Source of the DNA: Spartobacteria bacterium
Lineage (GTDB): Bacteria > Verrucomicrobiota > Verrucomicrobiia > Chthoniobacterales > UBA10450
Direction: 5' to 3'
Length of the DNA stretch: 64,000 bases
NCBI GenBank assembly: GCA_003167365.1
Contig: PMTM01000006.1
Location: 82,391-146,390 of the forward strand
Under the pieces are notes generated by a model that searched no databases, was not told where the DNA came from, and was given only the letters and a program-made list of their open reading frames with translations. The stretch's first letter is position 1. Each line of letters opens with the position of its first letter. Below, piece after piece: positions 57,061-64,000 of this stretch. The position numbers and the translations under genes were made by a program.

Positions 57061-58704
57061 ATGTTAATAATGATCGCGAGGCGTCTTTTCTCATCCCAAC
57101 TACGGGCTGCAGTCGCCATCATCTTCGCGTTCCTGTCCACTCTCACGACGACGAATGCGATCATTCTTTATCGCACGGGCGATCCGGCCGCTAACACCAC
57201 GGAACCGACTGGAACCCTGGCCGGAAGCGGCTGGCAATACGAAGGACTTATCGGCGCCTTTCTCGGCACCGCGATCGCGCCGCATTTTTTTATCACGGCG
57301 CAGCACTTCGGCGTGCAGTCGAGCCCGTTCTTCTATCGCGGCGTGAATTACACAATCTTGCAATGGTTCGACGATCCCAACAGCGATCTGCGCATTTATG
57401 AAGTCGCGGAGGAGTTTCCAGATTATGCGCCGCTTTACTCGCGAGAGGACGAAATAGGTCAGCACCTCGTAGTGTTTGGACGAGGCACGCAGCGGGGCAG
57501 CGAAGTTTTTTCGGGCGGCCTTTTGCGCGGTTGGGAATGGGGCGCCTCGGACGCCGTTGAGCGTTGGGGAGAAAATCAGGTGAATGATATTGTTTCGTTC
57601 GGTGCGCTCGGCGACATGCTTTACGCACTGTTTGATTCGAACGGCTTTCCCGAGGAAGCGCATCTCTCAAGTGGCGACTCCGGCGGCGGGATCTTTCTCA
57701 GCGACAACGGAGTGTGGAAACTCGCCGGTCTCAATTATTCGGTCGATGGCCCTTTTTATACTTCGCCTGGCGGCGATTATTTCTACGCAGCGTTGTTCGA
57801 CATGCGCAGCCTTTATGGAATTAACGGCATCCTCGTTACCGGTAATGCGCCGGTTCCATCCGGATTTTACGCTTCGCGCATTTCCTCAAAGCTGGCGTGG
57901 ATTCAGAGTGTCATCGGTCCGGGACTGGTCAACATTTCGGCAAGGGCGCAGATTGGAACAGGCGATCAAGTGTGCATCGCGGGATTCATCATTCAAGGTA
58001 GCGCCACCAAAACAAAACGTATCCTCGTTCGCGGAATGGGACCTTCGCTGCAAGCCGATGGCCTGCTGCCTGCCGCAACGTTAATGGATCCGGCGATAGA
58101 ACTGCATAATTCCGCGGGCGCGACGATTCTTGCCAACGATGATTGGCGCAGCTCCCAGCAAGCCGAAATTCTGAGCACCGGTTTGGCGCCCTCGAACAAC
58201 AAAGAGGCGGCGCTAATCGCGGTCCTGCCTCCTGGTGAGTACACCGTAATTCTGCGCGGCGTAGGTGCCACCACCGGTATCGGATTGATCGAGGTCTATG
58301 ATCTGGATGGCAGTTTGGATCCCGATCTGGGCAATCTTTCCGCGCGGGCGGATGTTGAGACAGGGGACAGTATTCTTATTGGCGGCTTGATTGTCCGCTC
58401 GGCCTTCAACCAGGTGCTCTTGCGCGCGTTGGGGCCCGAATTGGCAAATAGCGGCATCGCCGGCGTGCTGAGCGACCCGGTGATGGAACTCCACGATTCC
58501 AACGGTGTGCTGCTCCTCAGCAACGACAATTGGAGAGATGCACCGAACAGTACGGCAATCGAAGCGACCGGGCTCGCTCCAACCGATGATCGCGAATCGG
58601 CGATTCTCACCACGCCGGCTCCGGGCAACTATACCGCGCTGGTGCGAGGCGCCGGAGACACGACCGGCATCGCGTTACTCGAAGTTTATCTGCTGGCTCA
58701 ATGA
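57061..58704 (+). CDS. Secreted trypsin-like serine protease with two repeat modules
   Basis: 547 residues. A signal peptide (AAVAIIFAFLSTLTTTNA) is followed by a trypsin-like domain (about 35-280): His in FFITAQHFG, Asp in NSDLRIYEVAEEF, Ser in SSGDSGGGIFLSDNG. Two copies of the roughly 125-residue module follow (about 290-420, 424-547), as at 3826 and 47066. It is located between the kinase and the sigma-54 regulator, so it may be a target or part of the same response. The catalytic His is preceded by AQ, not the usual AA. An alternative ATG is at 57070. Confidence 0.88.
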   Translation: MLIMIARRLFSSQLRAAVAIIFAFLSTLTTTNAIILYRTGDPAANTTEPTGTLAGSGWQYEGLIGAFLGTAIAPHFFITAQHFGVQSSPFFYRGVNYTILQWFDDPNSDLRIYEVAEEFPDYAPLYSREDEIGQHLVVFGRGTQRGSEVFSGGLLRGWEWGASDAVERWGENQVNDIVSFGALGDMLYALFDSNGFPEEAHLSSGDSGGGIFLSDNGVWKLAGLNYSVDGPFYTSPGGDYFYAALFDMRSLYGINGILVTGNAPVPSGFYASRISSKLAWIQSVIGPGLVNISARAQIGTGDQVCIAGFIIQGSATKTKRILVRGMGPSLQADGLLPAATLMDPAIELHNSAGATILANDDWRSSQQAEILSTGLAPSNNKEAALIAVLPPGEYTVILRGVGATTGIGLIEVYDLDGSLDPDLGNLSARADVETGDSILIGGLIVRSAFNQVLLRALGPELANSGIAGVLSDPVMELHDSNGVLLLSNDNWRDAPNSTAIEATGLAPTDDRESAILTTPAPGNYTALVRGAGDTTGIALLEVYLLAQ

Positions 58705-58788
58705 AGTGCGTGCGATTTAGCGATTGAGCGATTCAATGATTGGCGGAGAGTGAAGCCGCTAACCGGCCTTCTCGCGAAATTTCATCGA

Positions 58789-60225
58789 ATGGAACTGATG
58801 CAGCCAACCATTCTCATTGTCGATGATGAGAAGCACACGCGTGACGGGTTGCGGCGTGTGCTCGAAAATGATTATGACGTTTATGTCGCGGGCGACATCG
58901 CCGGCGCGATGGATGTGCTCGAACGCGAGAACATCGACATCCTTCTCACCGATCTCCGATTGGGCGGCGAAGATGGAATGACTTTGATCGATCGCGCGCT
59001 GAAGATGCCTCACCCGCCGATTTGCATCATGATGACAGCCTACGGTTCGGTGGATACCGCGGTCGAAGCGATGAAGCGGGGCGTCTACGATTTCGTGACC
59101 AAGCCGCTCAACCTCGACAAGGTTGAAATCCTAATCGGGCGCGCGGTGCAGAGTCGAAAACTGGAACAGGAGAATCGGTCGCTGCGGGAACAAGTGGACG
59201 AGCGCTACGGCCTGGAAAATATAATCGGCGAATCACCGGCTTTGCGTGAAGTGCTCGACACGATCCGACAGGTCGCGCCGTCATCGGCCAGCGTCTTAAT
59301 TGAAGGCGAGAGCGGAACGGGCAAGGAACTCGCAGCCCACGCCATTCATAATCTAAGCCGTCGGCACAAGGCGAGATTTGTTGTCGTGCATTGCGCGGCG
59401 CTCTCGCCGCAGTTGCTCGAGAGTGAACTGTTTGGGCACGAGAGAGGAGCGTTTACCGGAGCGAGTGAGCGTCGGATTGGAAGATTCGAGCAAGCCACCG
59501 GCGGCACGATTTTCCTCGATGAAATCGGCGAGATCGATCCGAACACGCAGGTGAAATTGCTCCGCGTCATGGGCGAAGACCATGCTTTCGAGCGGGTCGG
59601 CGGCAATCAACCTTTGCGCGCGGATGCGCGGGTGGTGGCGGCGACAAATAAGAACCTCGAGAAACTGGTGCAGGAGGGAAAATTCCGTGACGATTTGTTC
59701 TTTCGCCTGAACGTGGTGCGAATCACCATGCCTCCTTTGCGCGAACGAAAGGAAGATATTCCTCTTCTCGTGCACGGTTTTTTGCGGCATTTCTGTAAAG
59801 CGAATGATAAACCGCTTCTCGATCTGGCCCCCGATGCAATGAACGCTCTCCTTGCTTACAACTGGCCCGGCAACGTTCGCGAATTGCGCACGGCCATCGA
59901 GCACGGCGTCGTCATGGCCACCGGAGCGAAGATCACTTTGCGCGATTTGCCGGGCGCGGTGAGACAAGCGGCCGGTCACGCACTGCCGCGTGGCATCTCG
60001 TCTGCTAAAGCCTTTAGCGAAAAATCGAGTCCTTTGGATCTTCGTGAAACGGAGAAAAAATTGATCCTTCAAGCTCTCACCACGACAAATGGTAACGTGA
60101 CCGCGGCGGCCAAGAAGCTTGGGATCAGCCGTCGAACCTTGCATCGCAAGATCAACGAAATAAACGCGGCCGAATCGCCTGGTCTGGCGGCCATCGGCGA
60201 CGAGAAAAAGCAAAATGCCGGGTAG
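58789..60225 (+). CDS. Sigma-54-dependent response regulator (NtrC-type)
   Basis: About 478 residues. REC domain ([18 protein letters not shown], phospho-Asp in [15 protein letters not shown]), AAA+ domain with Walker A GESGTGKE, the sigma-54 contact loop GAFTGA in [15 protein letters not shown], and [20 protein letters not shown]; the Fis-type HTH is near the end ([20 protein letters not shown]). A GTG at 58750 could start it earlier. Partner kinase likely at 55750. It activates promoters of the -24/-12 type. Confidence 0.95.
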   Translation: MELMQPTILIVDDEKHTRDGLRRVLENDYDVYVAGDIAGAMDVLERENIDILLTDLRLGGEDGMTLIDRALKMPHPPICIMMTAYGSVDTAVEAMKRGVYDFVTKPLNLDKVEILIGRAVQSRKLEQENRSLREQVDERYGLENIIGESPALREVLDTIRQVAPSSASVLIEGESGTGKELAAHAIHNLSRRHKARFVVVHCAALSPQLLESELFGHERGAFTGASERRIGRFEQATGGTIFLDEIGEIDPNTQVKLLRVMGEDHAFERVGGNQPLRADARVVAATNKNLEKLVQEGKFRDDLFFRLNVVRITMPPLRERKEDIPLLVHGFLRHFCKANDKPLLDLAPDAMNALLAYNWPGNVRELRTAIEHGVVMATGAKITLRDLPGAVRQAAGHALPRGISSAKAFSEKSSPLDLRETEKKLILQALTTTNGNVTAAAKKLGISRRTLHRKINEINAAESPGLAAIGDEKKQNAG

Positions 60226-61948
60226 CGCAGAATTTGTTCAACGCGTTGTCCACACGCTCGAGACCGGCAGCCTTGCGGCATGGCTGCGGCGTGGTCTGGT
60301 CGCGGTAACGATCATCGCAATCGCCGGTTTTCATTTATGGTCCAGTCACTTCCGCGGTCTCGCGACTTCGCAAGCGATGGACCAGGCGCAGATCGGGCGC
60401 GCTATCGCGAGTGGTCACGGCTGGCGCACCAACGTCATCCGGCCGCGCGCCGTGGCGCAATTGCAAGCCCACGGAAAGGACCTTCAGAAAATCTCGCTCG
60501 ACACTTACCACGCGCCGCTGCCGCCGCTGGTCGATGCCATCGCGCTCTGGCCGGTAAAATCGCACTGGAAAATGACCCCGGCCGACGTGATCTACGTCGG
60601 CGACAAAGCCATTGCCGCGATGTCGATCTTGCTTTTTCTCGCGTCCGTCGCCGTGCTTTTCTTCATCGCGCGCCGATTGTTCGACCGGCGTCTTGCTCTG
60701 CTTGGTTGCGGGTTGGTTCTGCTTTGCGACGCGATCTGGCAGTATTCGCTTTCAGGTTTGCCCCAGATGCTGCTGTTGCTTCTATTCAACCTCACCGTCT
60801 ACGCGCTTGTTCGCGCGGTCGAAGCAAGAAATAGCGGTGGTTTTGTCGGCCTCTGGCTTGGAGCGGTCGGCGCGGGCTTCGGTTTGCTTGCTCTAACTCA
60901 CGCCCTCACGATTTGGATGTTCGTTCCCGCGCTGATCTTCTGCGCGTTTTTCTTCCGGCCGCGCGGTTGGGCCGCGGTAATTGCGCTCACTGTCTTTTTC
61001 ATTATTTACGCGCCATGGCTGGTCCGGAATTACGTCGTCTGCCGTAATCCAGGCGGTGTCGCTATTTACTCCGTGCTCGATGGAATGCGCCATACCGAGG
61101 CGGGATGGATGCGCCATTCCGACATAAACTTGGAAGGCGTTGGCCCCGGGGCGCTCCGCGACAAAGTCACGGCCAATTTGCTTACGCAAATGGAACACAT
61201 CTTCGGTTACCTGGGATGGAGTGTTGTGGCGCTGATGTTTTTCGCCGCGCTTCTGCACGCATTCAAACGCTCGGAAACCGGAGCCGTGCGGTGGATGATT
61301 CTCGCCATGTGGGGCGGCGCGGTGGTCGGGATGGCGGTTTACGGAATTAATGAAGAACAAGGTTTTGCCGCCAACCAATTGCATTTGATCTTTATTCCGA
61401 TCATGACCTGCTATGGCCTCGCTTTTTTGCTCGTGCAATGGAATCGGCTCGGCATCCGTTTCCGCTTCGCCCGCATTGGTTTCATTACTCTTCTCTTTCT
61501 GCTCTGCGCGGTGCCGATGCTGTTCGACATGCTGCTTTCGCCCAACCGTCCGCTGGTTCGCTGGCCGCCTTACGTCCCTCCTTACATTGCCGTTCTAAAC
61601 GAGTGGATGAAGCCCGATGAAATTGTTGCCTCCGATATGCCGTGGGCGATCGCTTGGTACGCGGATCGCCGCAGCTTGTGGGTTCCGGAGACGGTGAAAA
61701 CCATGACCGATTTCAATGATTACAAAATCCTGGGCGGTCCCGTGAATGGCCTCTACCTAACGCCTATCTGCGGCAGTCAAAACACTCTCGGCGACATCTT
61801 GAAAGGCGAGTATCGCGATTGGTCTGGTGTGATCCTGCGGACTTTGAATCTGGAAAAATTTCCCCTCAAATGGGCGACTCTCCTCGGTTTGGAAAACGAA
61901 TGCATCTTCTTGAGCGATCACGATCGGCAACACATTCCAACGGAGTGA
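60215..61948 (+). CDS. Membrane glycosyltransferase of GT39/ArnT type
   Basis: 577 residues, about 10-12 membrane helices (ALFVAVGLLHF-like segments throughout), and an N-terminal DQAQIGRAIASGHGW loop with charged residue near the first membrane segment, typical of GT-C enzymes using polyprenyl-phosphate sugars. DTYHAPLPPLVDAIALWP is a loop in the same family. The C-terminal soluble part has ADRRSLWVPETVK. Overlaps the regulator gene by 11 bp. Acceptor unknown. Confidence 0.82.
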   Translation: MPGSAEFVQRVVHTLETGSLAAWLRRGLVAVTIIAIAGFHLWSSHFRGLATSQAMDQAQIGRAIASGHGWRTNVIRPRAVAQLQAHGKDLQKISLDTYHAPLPPLVDAIALWPVKSHWKMTPADVIYVGDKAIAAMSILLFLASVAVLFFIARRLFDRRLALLGCGLVLLCDAIWQYSLSGLPQMLLLLLFNLTVYALVRAVEARNSGGFVGLWLGAVGAGFGLLALTHALTIWMFVPALIFCAFFFRPRGWAAVIALTVFFIIYAPWLVRNYVVCRNPGGVAIYSVLDGMRHTEAGWMRHSDINLEGVGPGALRDKVTANLLTQMEHIFGYLGWSVVALMFFAALLHAFKRSETGAVRWMILAMWGGAVVGMAVYGINEEQGFAANQLHLIFIPIMTCYGLAFLLVQWNRLGIRFRFARIGFITLLFLLCAVPMLFDMLLSPNRPLVRWPPYVPPYIAVLNEWMKPDEIVASDMPWAIAWYADRRSLWVPETVKTMTDFNDYKILGGPVNGLYLTPICGSQNTLGDILKGEYRDWSGVILRTLNLEKFPLKWATLLGLENECIFLSDHDRQHIPTE

Positions 61949-62104
61949 TTTCTTCACTCTCTGAAAAGATGCGCGCACTGAATTCATGAGTCCGCTTTTC
62001 GCCCGCCCGTCCACCAAGAGGCCGACTGGAGGGACGCGCTCCGTAGCGTCCTCTGCATAATTCCCGTTTACGAGCAGCCCTTCAGGCGTTTCATTCGCTG
62101 GTCG

Positions 62105-63487
62105 ATGCAGGATAAAAAAATTTTTGGAACCGACGGCGTGCGCGGCATCGCTAACGTCGAGCCGGTCACCGCGGAAACCGCGTTGAAACTCGGCCGCGCC
62201 GCTGCTCATGTTTTCACCCAGTTAAACCCGCGCACCATCCCGGAGGGAGCGCGCCCGAAAATTGTCCTCGGGAAGGACACGCGTCTTTCCGGCTACATGC
62301 TCGAGAATGCACTCGTCGCCGGCATCACTTCGTTGGGTGTCGACGTTCTGATCATCGGCCCGCTGCCCACTCCGGGCGTTGCTTATATCACGAGGTCTCT
62401 TCGTGCCGATGCCGGGATCGTTCTTTCCGCTTCGCACAATCCTTACGAAGACAACGGCATCAAATTTTTCCGCCACGACGGTTATAAACTCGACGATCAG
62501 ATCGAACAAAAAATCGAGCAGCTTGTTTTCACCGGTGAGATCGATTCCATTCGTCCGATCGCGGGAAAGATCGGACGCGCCGCGCGCATCGATGACGCGC
62601 TCGGACGTTATGTCGAATTCGCCAAGAGGAGTCTTCCGCGCGAGATGTCGCTCGAAGAAATGCGCGTCGCGGTCGATGTGGCCAACGGCGCCGGGTACAA
62701 ATCGACCCCGTGCATTTTGCGCGAGCTCGGCGCGGAGGTGATCGTCGCGCACAACGAACCAAACGGCACCAACATCAATGCGCAATGCGGCAGCACCTAT
62801 CCGGAAGAGATTCAACGTCTCGTTAAGGAGAGCCGCGCGCATGTCGGAATTACGCACGATGGCGATGCCGACCGCGTTCTGCTTTGCGACGAGAAAGGCG
62901 AGATTGTCGATGGTGACGAGATTCTCGCCATTGCCGCGGTCGATCTTTTGCGCGCCGGACAACTGCGCGAGAACACTCTCGTCGCGACAGTCATGAGCAA
63001 CTTTGGTTTGGATGAAACCATCGCAAGTCACGGTGGCAAAGTCGTGCGCACTAAAGTTGGCGACCGTTACGTGATCGAAGAAATGGTGCAGCGAAACGTG
63101 AATCTCGGCGGTGAACAAAGCGGCCATATCATATTCCGCGATTTCACCACCACGGGCGATGGCATCATCAGCGCACTGCAAATTTTGCGCATCATGCACG
63201 CTACCGGCAAACCGCTGAGCGAATTGAAAAGGTGCCTCAAGAAATATCCGCAAGCGCAACGCAATTTGAAAGTGAAAGCGAAGCCGCCCATCGAAGAACT
63301 GCGTGAGGTCGTAAAATTGCGCGACGAAGTCGAGCGAGAACTTGCTGGCAAAGGCCGCGTCCTTCTTCGTTACTCCGGGACGGAACCGAAGATCCGGCTC
63401 TTGATCGAAGGCCGCGAGCTCGACAAGATCGACCAGCAAGCCAACCGAATCGCCGACGCAATTCAGAGCGCCATTGGAGCAAATTAG
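62105..63487 (+). CDS. glmM: Phosphoglucosamine mutase
   Basis: Converts glucosamine-6-phosphate to glucosamine-1-phosphate for cell-wall precursors. 460 residues. N-terminus KIFGTDGVRGIANVEPVTAE, active-site Ser loop VLSASHNPYEDNGIKFFRHD, metal loop ITHDGDADRVLLCDEKG, sugar loop LGGEQSGHIIF and the phosphate-binding end VLLRYSGTEPKIRLLIEG. All key positions intact. The 155-bp gap upstream shows nothing to report. Confidence 0.97.
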   Translation: MQDKKIFGTDGVRGIANVEPVTAETALKLGRAAAHVFTQLNPRTIPEGARPKIVLGKDTRLSGYMLENALVAGITSLGVDVLIIGPLPTPGVAYITRSLRADAGIVLSASHNPYEDNGIKFFRHDGYKLDDQIEQKIEQLVFTGEIDSIRPIAGKIGRAARIDDALGRYVEFAKRSLPREMSLEEMRVAVDVANGAGYKSTPCILRELGAEVIVAHNEPNGTNINAQCGSTYPEEIQRLVKESRAHVGITHDGDADRVLLCDEKGEIVDGDEILAIAAVDLLRAGQLRENTLVATVMSNFGLDETIASHGGKVVRTKVGDRYVIEEMVQRNVNLGGEQSGHIIFRDFTTTGDGIISALQILRIMHATGKPLSELKRCLKKYPQAQRNLKVKAKPPIEELREVVKLRDEVERELAGKGRVLLRYSGTEPKIRLLIEGRELDKIDQQANRIADAIQSAIGAN

Positions 63488-63507
63488 AACGCAATGTATA
63501 AACGTGC

Positions 63508-63640
63508 TGTCATCCTGACCGGGCCCGCGACTGGGCGGAGCGCTGACCCCACAAATGGTGATGGATCACGCAATAAAACACGGGCATCAACAGCTTCGAA
63601 TGCGAGATCCTTCGATCGCGGCCGCGACCTCAGGATGACA
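63508..63640. repeat. Degraded element of the GIY-YIG repeat family
   Basis: TGTCATCCTGA at 63508 and its inverted copy TCAGGATGACA at 63630 enclose about 110 bp with no gene. The right half also keeps GATCCTTCGATCGCGGCC, like the AGTCGAAGGAC part elsewhere. It lies directly before scpB. Confidence 0.72.
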
Positions 63641-63654
63641 CGCTTTATGTTCCT

Positions 63655-64000
63655 ATGACGTTGCCCCAGGTTATCGAAGCGCTTCTCTTCAGCGCGCAAA
63701 AGCCGATTTCCACCAAAGAGATCGCCGATCTCATGAAACGGGCCAGCGAAGCCGGCGATTTTTCGTCAAACGATTTCGGAAATGTTCGCGAGGCCGAAGT
63801 CGCGGCTGCGCTCGAGCAATTGAAACTCGAATACGTTCAGGAACAGCGTGCATTTCAAATTATCGAAAAGGCCGAAGGCTGGCAGCTCGCGACCGATCCC
63901 GCTTACGCGCCATGGGTGCGCGAGCTTCATCCCGAGCCCAAGCCTGCGCGCTTGACCGCGCCCGCGCTCGAAACGCTCGCTATCATCGCCTATCGCCAGC
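63655..64000 (+). CDS. scpB: Segregation and condensation protein ScpB, N-terminal part
   Basis: Runs off the right edge, so only 115 codons are seen. The start MTLPQVIEALLFSAQKPIST, the middle AFQIIEKAEGWQLATDP and the end RLTAPALETLAIIAYRQ match the winged-helix parts of ScpB, which with SMC and ScpA compacts chromosomes. ScpA is not seen upstream. A palindromic repeat ends 14 bp before the start. Confidence 0.9.
   Translation, partial: MTLPQVIEALLFSAQKPISTKEIADLMKRASEAGDFSSNDFGNVREAEVAAALEQLKLEYVQEQRAFQIIEKAEGWQLATDPAYAPWVRELHPEPKPARLTAPALETLAIIAYRQ

Noticed and set aside
62222-63439. 405-codon minus-strand frame opposite glmM
   Set aside because: Shadow frame of GlmM; no start context or domain features.

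Overview
The window reads as a chromosomal segment of a high-GC Gram-negative bacterium, most likely a verrucomicrobium of the Spartobacteria/Chthoniobacterales type. This is inferred from gene content, not from a marker search. Supporting signs are outer-membrane and periplasmic proteins (TonB receptor, porin, lipoproteins, a PEP-CTERM-like protein), a PyrR-led pyrimidine operon, a SufCBD cluster, weak Shine-Dalgarno sequences, and a duplicated C-terminal module on three unrelated secreted proteins.

Layout. 1-3.5 kb: end of dnaK, then groES-groEL and a clear terminator. 3.8-12.7 kb: secreted and membrane proteins (PQQ-type sugar dehydrogenase, PRC-barrel protein, M28 peptidase, two tandem lipoproteins, Coa1-like protein, PEP-CTERM-like protein). 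12.8-17.5 kb: Mrp ATPase, a small conserved gene, and the pyrR-pyrB-pyrC operon with ATGA overlaps and a PyrR-type RNA hairpin next to the pyrR ribosome binding site; then a CBS protein. 17.6-21.2 kb: sufC-sufB-sufD on the minus strand. 21.3-23.2 kb: a response regulator and a cNMP-domain kinase whose H-boxes both lack histidine; then tRNA-Gln. 23.5-32 kb: GH75-like and TMEM14-like genes, then a metal-uptake locus (two copies of a His/Cys small protein, TonB receptor, porin, ZnuA-like binding protein, ZnuB-like permease, no ATPase). 32-39.8 kb: lysA, STELLO-type and GT2 glycosyltransferases, a frameshifted membrane gene, a caspase-like candidate, bioB, and an amino-acid permease.

39.9-42.2 kb is an accessory islet: two tandem tRNA-like cloverleafs with abnormal loops, a HARE-HTH gene under a repeat-rich promoter, and small unknown genes including a coupled pair ending in a membrane anchor. 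42.2-46.7 kb: NlpC/P60, transglutaminase-like and HExxH proteins, an SDR, a GIY-YIG nuclease gene broken by an amber codon and enclosed by inverted repeats, and queA. 47-58.7 kb: a 1000-residue LamG surface protein, GT2/GNAT/cupin genes, rpsO-pnp, and an NtrB-like kinase. A secreted trypsin-like protease separates that kinase from an NtrC-like regulator (58.8-60.2 kb). 60.2-64 kb: a GT39-like enzyme, glmM and the start of scpB.

Several families of dispersed palindromic repeats fill intergenic gaps. One family is linked to the GIY-YIG nuclease. A second supplies stop codons to pyrC and the metal permease gene. A third is a 240-bp element with 28-bp terminal inverted repeats. These, the tRNA-like pair, the PyrR hairpin and the His-less kinase pair are the observations most worth following up.
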